A DNA stretch of 64,000 nt from an uncultured Lentisphaeria bacterium. GTDB taxonomy: Bacteria; Verrucomicrobiota; Lentisphaeria; Victivallales; UBA1829. Below the pieces are notes generated by a model. The model made no database searches. It worked only from the letters and a program-made list of their open reading frames with translations, and was not told where the DNA came from. The DNA lies in contig CAJKAR010000009.1 of assembly GCA_905197955.1 (NCBI GenBank), positions 1 to 64,000 of the forward strand. The letters run 5' to 3'. Shown here piece by piece: positions 26,201 through 33,926 of this stretch. A program made the position numbers and the translations under genes. Position 1 is the stretch's first letter. The number at the start of each line of letters is the position of its first letter.

Positions 26201-26658
26201 TGTTTGTCGTCCGATCCGCGGATGAGCTGAAGAAGGGCCTTCACGCGCTGTTCGTCATCGGATTCGGGGAGCATGGTGATCTCGCCGGCAATGCCGCATT
26301 CAAAGGGAAATGCGCTGATGATGTTGAAGAAAAAGCTGTCGAGAGTGCTGATCTGAAGTTTTTTCGGGGCGCATAGAATTTTACGGAGAATTGCAAAGAG
26401 ACTTTCCCTGGTGGTGTCTTCCGGGAGATTGCCCGCTTCGACGGTGGAGCGGAGTTTGTCGGGCGAAGCGATCATGCCGAGAATTTCCTGAATGATCTTG
26501 TCGAAGATCTCTCCTGCGGCCTTGTTTGTGAAGGTCATCGCCACGATCTCCTCCGGTTCGACGCCGAGCTTCAGGAGGGTGATGTAGCGCATGGCAAGAC
26601 TGTAAGTCTTTCCGGTACCGGCGGATGCCATGATGGCGAGATTGGTGAATTCTTTCAT
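23296..26658 (-). CDS. addA: AddA, helicase-nuclease subunit (UvrD/RecB-like)
   Basis: AddA is the helicase/nuclease subunit of the AddAB complex, which resects double-strand breaks for RecA-dependent repair. The 1120-residue product has Walker A ASAGTGKT at about 11-18, helicase motif II DEFQDT, a late motif MTIHKSKGLDFD, and a C-terminal PD-(D/E)xK nuclease with LIDYKSD. The ATG at 26658 overlaps the addB stop by four bases (ATGA), which decides the start; an upstream in-frame start at 26682 lies inside addB. It ends the minus-strand unit aroE-addB-addA. Confidence 0.9.
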   Translation of the reverse strand: MKEFTNLAIMASAGTGKTYSLAMRYITLLKLGVEPEEIVAMTFTNKAAGEIFDKIIQEILGMIASPDKLRSTVEAGNLPEDTTRESLFAILRKILCAPKKLQISTLDSFFFNIISAFPFECGIAGEITMLPESDDEQRVKALLQLIRGSDDKQRKILLELIKLSSLNTEPYSIFAPAQKLIEKSYGEYLKYPAEELWNNEPFLDREADASDLLSDEELLRYRQLFLAKAENTEKRLSQYYSKLADFAGFAIQYARTPVDFESRFDNPVKTFFENDPDWLNAASVETKYYTTITLEGRELEALQKIVRHLLAVEYRTITNRTHANYDLLRRFDDTYADAVRRNGGLTFKDIPFLLKPRDNAGSLALPFSDNAVLEERLDAKYNHYLLDEFQDTSDEQWRAIANLVDEIFQPDQDRFRSFFYVGDIKQSIYQWRDGNPELFEAVFRRYSDPGFDSSRLQKATLTRSFRSSVPVIETVNRVFLHPEKIPGAKIAEAVRKMEFEEHSSAPSAAKQAGYAALIECSEHGSKEVSAESVFELLLSLDPFSERHDYSVGILTLGNEFAASMAERFRDFCRERNLESAFAITVEGVMLLNDSMLFAVYRNLLTLALHPGDPMARGFLSMVALPEEHLTLRDLPLLHGDREKETDPDLWFRKISRHIRASTAANGFTQYARRFQRIFQSRLADFDAKRMDLTLDAAMKFDATGNKNIADYLHYLDCIESKSSSVRKTVQFMTIHKSKGLDFDIVILPDLYTQTGIDVCVSRGELLVKKDAEFQPQWVTYPPKSALTPYFHDIAAVREEDSDAKTYERCCQLYVAMTRARHALYLMTAAPEGKEKRSAIRFGDLLKSTLAESDAPIPPEDEAWIAQINERLRKSGENAPQLALLYSCGDVAWADRKNVKEDSTPSFIRKANRNFRTLIESFFSAPQEVMPEKRTLLRNPSEHTKNTDTFHPIFREGPGGIELGLHLHTLFQRIGFLDETNTERILLDYLEEIGEEAAPELQETIASIFRHAVSTADAVELLSRPQGTTAELWRERKFCIRNGSELVSCVFDRVVIERNPAGGVERLTLIDYKSDNSDDPDYFREAYSSQLDQYAEVLRQLFHCEAEKRLFLLRSGKKLIL

Positions 26659-29504
26659 GGTTTTGCCTCCGGATGAATCCACTGAGCCGTCGGGACCGCG
26701 CTTTTCAGATCGGGCAGCAGATACGGTTTGAATTTGTCGAAGGGAATCTTTTTTTCGGGATCTTCGCGGAAGAGGCCGTTTTTCATCTCCCGGATTCCGT
26801 CGATGATCTCCCGGACGAGTTCTTCGGCCTGCGGCAGAAGAGAATCCATGTTTTCCCAGAGGAGGATGGCGGTTTCCGTAACGCTTTTCGGCATGGTCAG
26901 ATAGCCGCAGAGAATGCGGACGGAGTGAAAGTCGATTTCCGGATGTTTTTTCCGGAAGTGGGCGTCGCGGAGAATGAGCATCCGGTAGAGGGGAAGCTGG
27001 AGGTTGATGAAACGGGCGTGTCTGGATTGATAATGATCTTTTTCCGGAGATTCGCCGCTGTCGGTTGTTTTGTAGTCGATCAGCCGGAGAAGGTTCTGCG
27101 AGGAGGAATATTCGATGCGGTCGATTCGTCCCCGGATTCTTGCTCCGGCAAATTCGATACCGTCATCCTCGCCTCCGAGTTTGTATTCGCATTCGAGTCC
27201 CTGGAACTCTCTGGCGGCGTTTGCCAGCTGTTCCGCCGCCCATCCGAGCCGTTGTTTCATCTGTTCGTTCTGAATCGCGATCAGGGCGGGGAGCGGACTG
27301 CCGTAACGCTGTCGCATTTCGGCATCCAGCGCTTCAAACAGGTTCTTGCGTGCCGTTTCGGGATCGACGGGCGGATGGGTTCCGAGCCGTTCCAGCGCGG
27401 CATGACAGCAGCTGCCGAATGCGGCACGATCGAGTTCGTTCGCGTCATAGTCGTTTTCCCGCATTCCGAGAAAATTGCCCAGGAAAAAGCGGAATGGACT
27501 CTGGAGATATTCTTTGAACTGAGTGACGGAGATATGCAGTTCGTCTCCCTTGTCGGCCTTTTTGAAATCGGGAGCAAGAGAGAAACGGGATTCGCTTGTG
27601 TTCCTGTCAGAAGGCGCTTCCGGAAAACGGACCGGTTCATAGAGAATGGAGGCCCGTTCGAAAACGGCCCGGTCGCTGCCCTGGAAGAACAGACGGGAGA
27701 ATTTCTGCGGTTTGCCGGAGGAATCGAAGCGGGATGCCAGAAAAAACACATGCTCTTTTCCGCGGGAGCGGAGGAGAGATTCCAGATAGAGCACATCGCG
27801 TCCGAATCTGCGGCGGTCGCATGGGAGTCCCAGTTTCGAGCGCATGGTGTCGGAGAGAAAGGTGCTGCCGTGAACGCTTTCCGGAATTGCACCGTCGTTC
27901 ATGCCGCAGAGAATGAGTTCCCCGGCACGGCTCCACGGCAGATCTAGAAAACCGCCGACTTGAAATTCGTGTTCGAGCGGTTCCCGGTAAAGTCGGATTT
28001 CTCCGGACGCGTTGAGCAGCTCTGTCAGGACTGCGTTCAGTGGATCGCTGCGGAAGAGCGGACTTTTGCGCACAATGTCCAGAAGAGTCCGGATTTCGCG
28101 CAGTTCGTGCTCCAGCGGGATGCCGGAAGAGACAATCTCCTCTCTTCCTTCGTAGAGGAGTTTCAGAAACGATTCCACCGCGTCCGCAGGCGGCAGGGAT
28201 TCGAGCTCCTGTTTCAGATCCCGGAGGTACTGAAACACCGGAATCAGATCGCGTCCGGCGCATTGCATGGCGTGTTCCAGGGTTTCCGGCAGATGTTCCA
28301 TGCGGAACTCATCCAGCCGGGTCAGCAGTTGTTCGCGCGGAGTTCCGAGGCGCTCTTCCACGGCGGCAAGAAAATCTTCCTGCCGGAGCAGTTCATGAAG
28401 CGCACTGAAGTCATCCTCACCCATGAAAATACGCAGACGGTTCAGGGGATCGTAGAGACGCAGTTTCCGCATCGGTTCGCCGGAGGGCGATGTGACGATC
28501 AGGGTTCTGCCGGCGGTCCCTCTGATTTTGAGTCCGGAGAGCGCCTTGCGCAGAGGTTCGAACAGGGATTCCTCCGTGATGGCGATCGTCCGGTTTGAAT
28601 GCGCAGAGACGGCGCTTCCGGCAAGCAGAGCTGAAGCTGCCGTGGCAAGCTGTTCCGTGGTTTCCGTTTTGAAAATATGTCCCGTGACATCATCCGCATC
28701 CGGATTTTCTGTGACATCCCCGAGGTCGAGCGGATACTCCACCCACTGTTCCGGAATAGGACGGCCCCATCCATCGAACAAGGCTTCGTATTCCTGCGGC
28801 GCGTTGATCCAGAGTTCCACGTCCATGGTTTCTGCTGCTTTTGCAAGACGTTTCAGCAGGAGATTGCTGAGATCCGGCATCGCAAGCACAATGAGTTTTT
28901 CGAAGCGCCGGAACGGTTCCGCGGATTCCGCAAGGGTAATTTTGAGATCTTCCGGATCGGTCCGTTTCAGGGAAAAGAGCAGTTCCGTATAACGGCGTTC
29001 GAGTTCGGCAATCTGTTCCCATCGTTCCGTGTCCAGCGTGACGCCGGAGCGGGAGATGGATCCCATGGTCACGGCTCCGGCGGAGAGTTCCCGTTTCAGC
29101 ATCCGGAACTGGAGGGCCAGATGGTTGATGATCGTATCGTTTCCGCGGGGAAAATCGACCGGGAAAAGAGCGGGAAACTCTTTTTTGCTGCATTCCGAAA
29201 GCACCTGTTTCCAGGCGCGGAGCTGTTCCATGGAAGATGCCGTTCTGCGAAGGTCCCCTCCTTCCAGCAGGAAGCGTTCGGGAGTATGAAATTCCGGCGG
29301 GAAAAATCCGCCGGAGAGCGGGGCAAGCAGATCCGCCATGGTCTCCGTGAGAGAACGCAGCGCCTGCCTGCCGGGAATCAGGACAAGCAGTTCGGAAAGA
29401 TCAACGGAAGGCCCGTCTCCGTACCGGTATCCGGAATTCAGCAGGAGCGGCGCCGCCAGTTCCGGCAGCGGTTTCAACCAGCCGAGGAATCGCAGGGTTT
29501 TCAT
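26655..29504 (-). CDS. addB: AddB-like subunit of the AddAB helicase-nuclease
   Basis: The 949-residue product pairs with AddA. It has an inactivated helicase-like N-terminal half, with no good Walker A, and a C-terminal PD-(D/E)xK nuclease: FKEYLQSPFRFFLGNFL (about 730-746) and LIDYKTTD further on. The cysteines that hold the iron-sulfur cluster in Bacillus AddB are not visible after the nuclease motif. I chose the ATG at 29504 because AAGGAG precedes it; the frame is open to 29678 but overlaps aroE. It starts 23 bp after the aroE stop. Confidence 0.85.
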   Translation of the reverse strand: MKTLRFLGWLKPLPELAAPLLLNSGYRYGDGPSVDLSELLVLIPGRQALRSLTETMADLLAPLSGGFFPPEFHTPERFLLEGGDLRRTASSMEQLRAWKQVLSECSKKEFPALFPVDFPRGNDTIINHLALQFRMLKRELSAGAVTMGSISRSGVTLDTERWEQIAELERRYTELLFSLKRTDPEDLKITLAESAEPFRRFEKLIVLAMPDLSNLLLKRLAKAAETMDVELWINAPQEYEALFDGWGRPIPEQWVEYPLDLGDVTENPDADDVTGHIFKTETTEQLATAASALLAGSAVSAHSNRTIAITEESLFEPLRKALSGLKIRGTAGRTLIVTSPSGEPMRKLRLYDPLNRLRIFMGEDDFSALHELLRQEDFLAAVEERLGTPREQLLTRLDEFRMEHLPETLEHAMQCAGRDLIPVFQYLRDLKQELESLPPADAVESFLKLLYEGREEIVSSGIPLEHELREIRTLLDIVRKSPLFRSDPLNAVLTELLNASGEIRLYREPLEHEFQVGGFLDLPWSRAGELILCGMNDGAIPESVHGSTFLSDTMRSKLGLPCDRRRFGRDVLYLESLLRSRGKEHVFFLASRFDSSGKPQKFSRLFFQGSDRAVFERASILYEPVRFPEAPSDRNTSESRFSLAPDFKKADKGDELHISVTQFKEYLQSPFRFFLGNFLGMRENDYDANELDRAAFGSCCHAALERLGTHPPVDPETARKNLFEALDAEMRQRYGSPLPALIAIQNEQMKQRLGWAAEQLANAAREFQGLECEYKLGGEDDGIEFAGARIRGRIDRIEYSSSQNLLRLIDYKTTDSGESPEKDHYQSRHARFINLQLPLYRMLILRDAHFRKKHPEIDFHSVRILCGYLTMPKSVTETAILLWENMDSLLPQAEELVREIIDGIREMKNGLFREDPEKKIPFDKFKPYLLPDLKSAVPTAQWIHPEAKP

Positions 29505-29527
29505 CCGGGAACTCCTTGCAATGAGAA

Positions 29528-30373
29528 TTATTTTGCCGCTTTTGCGTAGGCTTTTTCGAGCGCCTTCCGCATGGTTTCGACCGGTGCTTTCCGACGGGTC
29601 CAGATTTCCAGCGACCGCGCCCCCTGATGAAGCAGCATGGCAAGTCCGTTGGCGCACGGAATGCCGCGCCGCTTGCACTCCCGGACGATCGGCGTTTTTT
29701 TGTAGATGGTATCGTAAACGCGGATGGAATCGGGAAGAAGGGCAAGATCAAATGGCGCCGGATCTTCCGGTTTGAGTCCGAGACTGGTGCATTGAATTGC
29801 CACATCGGCGTTTTTCAGAAAGGTTCTGATCTTTTCTGCTTCGGCGAGACCGCAGGTGTGCACAGTGGTACCGTATTCCCGGCGGATTTTTTCTGCCAGG
29901 GATTCGGCAGTCGTCACGGTCCGGTTCAGAAGGAAGAGCTCGTCGGCTCCGCGCGAAGCGAACCAGACCGCCGCAGCGTGAGCCGCTCCGCCGCAGCCGA
30001 TGAACGCGATTCTGCCGTTCGGAACGTGAAAGTCAAAGGCTTCGGCAAGAGCCTGTTCGAGTCCGTAGCCATCGGTGGTATCGCCGTAGAGGCGTCCGGA
30101 TTCCACGGTGACGGTGTTGACGCTTTCCGCGACTCTCGCCTCTCTGGAAATTTCATCCAGGAACGGGATGATCGCTCCCTTGTGCGGAACCGTGATATTG
30201 AATCCCTTCAGTTCGCGCCGGGCGCATTCCGTGAAATCCTTCAGTCCATCCGCCTTGACGTGGGCGGCGATGTATTCCGCCTCCGGATCCAGTTCTTTCA
30301 GAGCGGCATTCTGCATGGCGGGCGAGAGGGAATGGGCGATCGGATCACCGATCACAGCAAATTTTATCGTCAT
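29528..30373 (-). CDS. aroE: Shikimate dehydrogenase
   Basis: AroE reduces 3-dehydroshikimate to shikimate with NADPH in aromatic amino acid synthesis. The 281-residue product has the substrate motif GDPIAHSLSP (9-18), catalytic K65 in ITVPHK, D101 in TTDGYG, the cofactor loop GCGGAAHA (about 126-133) and NRT near 150, the usual NADP-specific pattern. It is the first gene of the minus-strand unit with addB and addA, an uncommon linkage. The shared TACATTGAAAATGAA motif lies 25 bp upstream of the ATG. Confidence 0.95.
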   Translation of the reverse strand: MTIKFAVIGDPIAHSLSPAMQNAALKELDPEAEYIAAHVKADGLKDFTECARRELKGFNITVPHKGAIIPFLDEISREARVAESVNTVTVESGRLYGDTTDGYGLEQALAEAFDFHVPNGRIAFIGCGGAAHAAAVWFASRGADELFLLNRTVTTAESLAEKIRREYGTTVHTCGLAEAEKIRTFLKNADVAIQCTSLGLKPEDPAPFDLALLPDSIRVYDTIYKKTPIVRECKRRGIPCANGLAMLLHQGARSLEIWTRRKAPVETMRKALEKAYAKAAK

Positions 30374-30397
30374 TTTTCGTTGTCCGGGTTTTAAGTT

Positions 30398-30414
30398 TTC
30401 ATTTTCAATGTATA
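30398..30414 (-). promoter_or_regulatory. Shared upstream motif ATTGAAAATGAA, copy 3
   Basis: On the minus strand TATACATTGAAAATGAA lies about 25 bp upstream of the aroE ATG, at the same distance as the copy before the isomerase gene. It may include a -10 box. Confidence 0.4.
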
Positions 30415-30469
30415 TTTATAGTGTAAGCGACTGACAAATTGCAAGATATATAACAATAGGTGCGGAATC

Positions 30470-31546
30470 ATGAAAAATCAACTGCAAAAAGAGCTCTCGG
30501 AAGTTTGCGGCACGATAAATGATTTTATTTTTTCGGATTCCTTTCCCGGGACTCTTGCGCCGGAACTTCTGCGTGATGCGGTCCGGCTTTATCCGCTGAG
30601 GGGAGGAAAACGCATCCGTCCGGTTCTTGTCATGTGGGCATGCGGAGCGGTCGGCGGCGATCCGGCGAAAGCGGTCAATGCGGCCGCTGCGGTGGAAATC
30701 TATCACAACTGGACCCTGGTCCACGACGATATCATCGACTGTGACGAACTGCGCCGCGGCAGCGCTACCTGCCATATCGAACTCAAACGGCGCGCGGCGG
30801 GACGGTTTGAACTGACACCGGTCCGGGCAAAGAAATTCGGTACGGATTTTTCGATCCTTGCCGGCGACGTTCAGCAGGCATGGGCGATGGATGTCCTTCT
30901 GCGCTCCACCGAACGCGGCGTTTCCTGCGAGACCGTGAACATGCTGGCGCGGCGGATGCAGTCGTTCCTGAACCGCGGTCTGATCTCCGGCGAGGCGCTG
31001 GATGTCGAATTCGAATACCGCAAACAGTTCCCCGGCCGTGAAGAGGTCATGGACATGATCCGCGGAAAAACCGGAGTGCTTCTCTCCTATTCCGCCGAGT
31101 GCGGCGCCATGATCGGACTCGATACGCCGGATTACAGCCGGAAGGAAGTGAGAGCCCTTTCCGAATTTGCCGGAGAGGTCGGTTATGCATTCCAGCTCTG
31201 CGATGATCTGCTCGGCGTGTATGGCGATGAGGAGACTTTCGGCAAGCCTCTCTGTTCCGATTTCCGCGAAGGCAAACCGACCATCCTTTTCATTGAGGCA
31301 ATGGAGCGTCTCTCTCCGGCTGGAAAAGAGGAACTCTTCTCGCTGATGAACCTGGAACACTACGGCGCGGAGGAGATCTCCCGGATTCAGACTTTGCTGG
31401 AGGAGTGCGGCGCTCGTGAAGCGGTGGTCCGTCAGGCGGAGAGCTCTTCTGCCGCCGCATTGAAAAATCTGGCGAAACTTCCGGCGGGCAAGTACCGCTC
31501 GCTGCTGGAGGCGCTGGCGGAAAGTCTTCTCAACAGAAATGTTTAA
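30470..31546 (+). CDS. Polyprenyl diphosphate synthase (trans-isoprenyl transferase)
   Basis: The enzyme condenses isopentenyl diphosphate with allylic diphosphates. The 358-residue product has the first aspartate-rich motif D86-D87-I-I-D90 (HDDIID), the GGKRIRP region at 45-51, and a second motif near residue 242 reading CDDLLGVYGD. Chain length (C15, C20 or longer) cannot be assigned with confidence. It is long for the family (about 300) because of an insertion around 100-120. It heads a plus-strand set with the DUF4380-like gene 20 bp downstream and the SH3 gene after that. Confidence 0.9.
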   Translation: MKNQLQKELSEVCGTINDFIFSDSFPGTLAPELLRDAVRLYPLRGGKRIRPVLVMWACGAVGGDPAKAVNAAAAVEIYHNWTLVHDDIIDCDELRRGSATCHIELKRRAAGRFELTPVRAKKFGTDFSILAGDVQQAWAMDVLLRSTERGVSCETVNMLARRMQSFLNRGLISGEALDVEFEYRKQFPGREEVMDMIRGKTGVLLSYSAECGAMIGLDTPDYSRKEVRALSEFAGEVGYAFQLCDDLLGVYGDEETFGKPLCSDFREGKPTILFIEAMERLSPAGKEELFSLMNLEHYGAEEISRIQTLLEECGAREAVVRQAESSSAAALKNLAKLPAGKYRSLLEALAESLLNRNV

Positions 31547-31566
31547 CTTATCCTGAAGGAGGAAAC

Positions 31567-32451
31567 ATGGCTCATAAGAAAGTCACATTTGAAGGCTGGA
31601 AGAACTGTCTGGAGGTTTCCAGCGGCAATTTCAAACTGGTGGTTGCCACGGAAATCGGTCCGCGCATTCTCGGAGCGTTTTTTGAGGACAGCGACAATTT
31701 GTTCTACATCTATCCGAAAACCGCCGGACGCACCGGTGACAAAAAATGGAACAATTACGGCGGCCACCGTCTCTGGCACTCTCCGGAGGAGAAGCCCAGG
31801 ACCTATACCATCGAAAACTCCAAAGTCGATGTCCGGGAACGCGGCAACAGCATCGTTCTTCACAAGGGGCCCGATTCCCTCGCCGGAATCGAGAAGACCA
31901 TTGAAATCATTCCTTTCAAAAACGACTCCTTCAAAATCATCCACACCCTCCGCAACTGGAACCGCTGGGAAGTGGAGCTCGCCGCATGGGCGATCACCGT
32001 GATGGCTCCGGGCGGAACCGCCATCATGCCGATGCCGCAGGGAGATAAGAAAGCTCTGCTGCCGAACACCTTCATCTCTCTCTGGCCCTACACCGATCTT
32101 TCCGACGGACGGATCCGCATCGGCTCAAAATACACGCTGGTCAAGCACAACTCCAAAATCCGCCGGCCTTTTGCGAAGATCGGTTTCAACTGCGAAGACG
32201 CCTGGATCGCCTATCAGAACAAGGGCATCATGTTCGTGAAGAAGTACGAACACTTTGTCGATGCCGAATATCCGGACAACGGATGCAGCGTGGAGTGCTT
32301 CTCCTGCGGGCCCATGCAGGAGATCGAAACGCTCAGTCCGTTCTACCAGCTCGGCTATAAGCAGGAGATCACGCATACGGAAATCTGGACCGCGCTCCGG
32401 CTCGGAAAAGAGATCCTTGATGAGAAGGATGCCGAACTCGTATTCGGCTGA
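31567..32451 (+). CDS. DUF4380-like protein, probable sugar-mutarotase fold
   Basis: The 294-residue product resembles the DUF4380 group, whose beta-sandwich fold is shared with aldose 1-epimerases. Sequence signs are EIGPRILGAFF (about 29-39) and NYGGHRLWHSPE (about 61-72), where strands that bind sugars in mutarotases would lie. No signal peptide. Function is not established. AAGGAGG precedes the ATG. It is within an apparent operon of a polyprenyl synthase and an exported SH3 protein, which gives no clear pathway. The family call is by pattern recognition, not search. Confidence 0.7.
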   Translation: MAHKKVTFEGWKNCLEVSSGNFKLVVATEIGPRILGAFFEDSDNLFYIYPKTAGRTGDKKWNNYGGHRLWHSPEEKPRTYTIENSKVDVRERGNSIVLHKGPDSLAGIEKTIEIIPFKNDSFKIIHTLRNWNRWEVELAAWAITVMAPGGTAIMPMPQGDKKALLPNTFISLWPYTDLSDGRIRIGSKYTLVKHNSKIRRPFAKIGFNCEDAWIAYQNKGIMFVKKYEHFVDAEYPDNGCSVECFSCGPMQEIETLSPFYQLGYKQEITHTEIWTALRLGKEILDEKDAELVFG

Positions 32452-32463
32452 TGGGAGCGCTGT

Positions 32464-33198
32464 ATGGTGCGCCGGATCGCCTGTTTCCTTCTTCTGGGAT
32501 GTGTTCCGCTGTTCGGAGCGGTTGTCAATGTCGATCGCCTGAATGTGCGGACCGCACCCTCTCCGGAGGCCATGATCGTGGCAACGCTCAGTGCCGGAAC
32601 ACATCTGGATTCCGTGCCGGAAAATGAGGCGTGGGCGGAGATCCCGGCGCCGGAGAGCGTGCCTGTCTGGGTGGCTTCCGTGTTCGTCGATGAAAATGGC
32701 GTCCTCCGTTCCGGGGCTCGGCTGCGCTGCGGTCCCGGAACTGTGTTCGCGGAATATCGCCGCGGAAAAAATTCATTCAGGGAAAAAATTGTCGTTCTGG
32801 ATAAGGCGCATAACGGATTCTGGCTCCGAATCCGGCCGATTCCGGGCTTGAAATGTTACGTCAGCCGGAAATTCCTCAAGGAGAAGCCTTCGGCTGAAAA
32901 AAAGGCAAAACCGGTCAGAAAAACTGTCGAAAAACAGTATTATGTAACGGGGGACGAGCGCCCCGTCAGTGTGGAGGGGAAACTGGTCCCCTTGAAAAAA
33001 AACGTGATGGATTCTTCCTATGAACTGATCCTGGAGATCAATGGAGAGGTGATTCCGGTCTGTTATCTGACGGCATCGCGCCTGAACCTGAAACTCTGGG
33101 AAAAACGCACCGTTCGCATCGATGGAATTCAGCACTGGGTGAAAGGGATCCGGCGCCCGTTTGTGGAAATCGAAAAGGTCTCGCCTTCCTGGAAATGA
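32464..33198 (+). CDS. Exported protein with bacterial SH3 repeats
   Basis: The 244-residue product has a signal peptide (about 1-18) followed by two bacterial SH3-type repeats (about 19-75 and 76-145). The first begins VNVDRLNVRTAPSPEA, a pattern typical of SH3_3 domains that bind peptidoglycan or other wall components. A lysine-rich linker (about 140-160) leads to a C-terminal domain of about 80 residues that I do not recognise. It starts 12 bp after the preceding gene. A role in the envelope is likely, with partner unknown. Confidence 0.8.
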   Translation: MVRRIACFLLLGCVPLFGAVVNVDRLNVRTAPSPEAMIVATLSAGTHLDSVPENEAWAEIPAPESVPVWVASVFVDENGVLRSGARLRCGPGTVFAEYRRGKNSFREKIVVLDKAHNGFWLRIRPIPGLKCYVSRKFLKEKPSAEKKAKPVRKTVEKQYYVTGDERPVSVEGKLVPLKKNVMDSSYELILEINGEVIPVCYLTASRLNLKLWEKRTVRIDGIQHWVKGIRRPFVEIEKVSPSWK

Positions 33199-33270
33199 AG
33201 ACCTTTGCAGAATAAGATCGGAAATCCGTCGCGGAATCGAAGGGCGGAACTCTATTTGCCAATGACGATT

Positions 33271-33747
33271 TCAGGATTCCGCACGGGCAAGAATTTCCAG
33301 ACAGTTTTTCGGTTCGGGAGAGACCAGAAATGCCGCTTTCAAACGTCCGTCATAGAAAAGCGAACCGATGGATGCCAGTATTTTCAGATGCGTTGCTCTC
33401 TGCTGGCCTCCGGCGACTACCATAAACACCAGTTTTACCGGCTGATTGTCGGGAGACTGGTAATCCGTGACCCCGTCGGGACAGACCGCCAGCGCCATGC
33501 TCGGATTCTCAATATTCTCCAGCCGCACATGCGGTACGGCAATGCCATTGCCGATTCCGGTGCTCATCAGGCTTTCCCGATGGAATATTCCCCATGCCAG
33601 ATCATCTCTGGGAACCATGCCCTCCACCTGTGCCAGCAGATCCACCAGAGTATTCAAAACCTCTTCTTTGGTCTGTTTGCCTTTCAGAACAATGACACGC
33701 CCATTCAGAAGCGGTCCGATGGGAATCTGTTTCGGGTCTCGAGCCAT
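33271..33747 (-). CDS. PTS EIIA type-2 domain protein (PtsN/FruA-like)
   Basis: The 158-residue product is a fructose/mannitol-type EIIA domain, normally phosphorylated on histidine by HPr or NPr. The active site reads GIAVPHVR with H73. Standing alone without EIIB or EIIC genes, it is more likely regulatory, as PtsN is, than part of sugar import. The start is uncertain: a TTG at 33759 has a Shine-Dalgarno site too close to it, and the in-frame ATG at 33747 has GGAG about 13 bases upstream, so I use the latter. No operon partners are evident. Confidence 0.85.
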   Translation of the reverse strand: MARDPKQIPIGPLLNGRVIVLKGKQTKEEVLNTLVDLLAQVEGMVPRDDLAWGIFHRESLMSTGIGNGIAVPHVRLENIENPSMALAVCPDGVTDYQSPDNQPVKLVFMVVAGGQQRATHLKILASIGSLFYDGRLKAAFLVSPEPKNCLEILARAES

Positions 33748-33926
33748 GATGTCATTCAATCTCCATTTAATTGATGGGAGTCAATCTATCACAAAAACAG
33801 CGTTTTTCAAGTCGTGGGGAAAAGATATCTGTTCTGCAGCTCTGCCGCTTCTCCGGAAAACAGATGGCTGTTTCAGCGGGAAGCGGCGAACCGGACGATT
33901 ATTTATCGAAGAGGCGGAATGCTCGT

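Noticed and set aside
33271..33747. Complete sugar phosphotransferase system
   Set aside because: Only an EIIA domain is present; there is no EIIB, EIIC, HPr or EI gene in the window.
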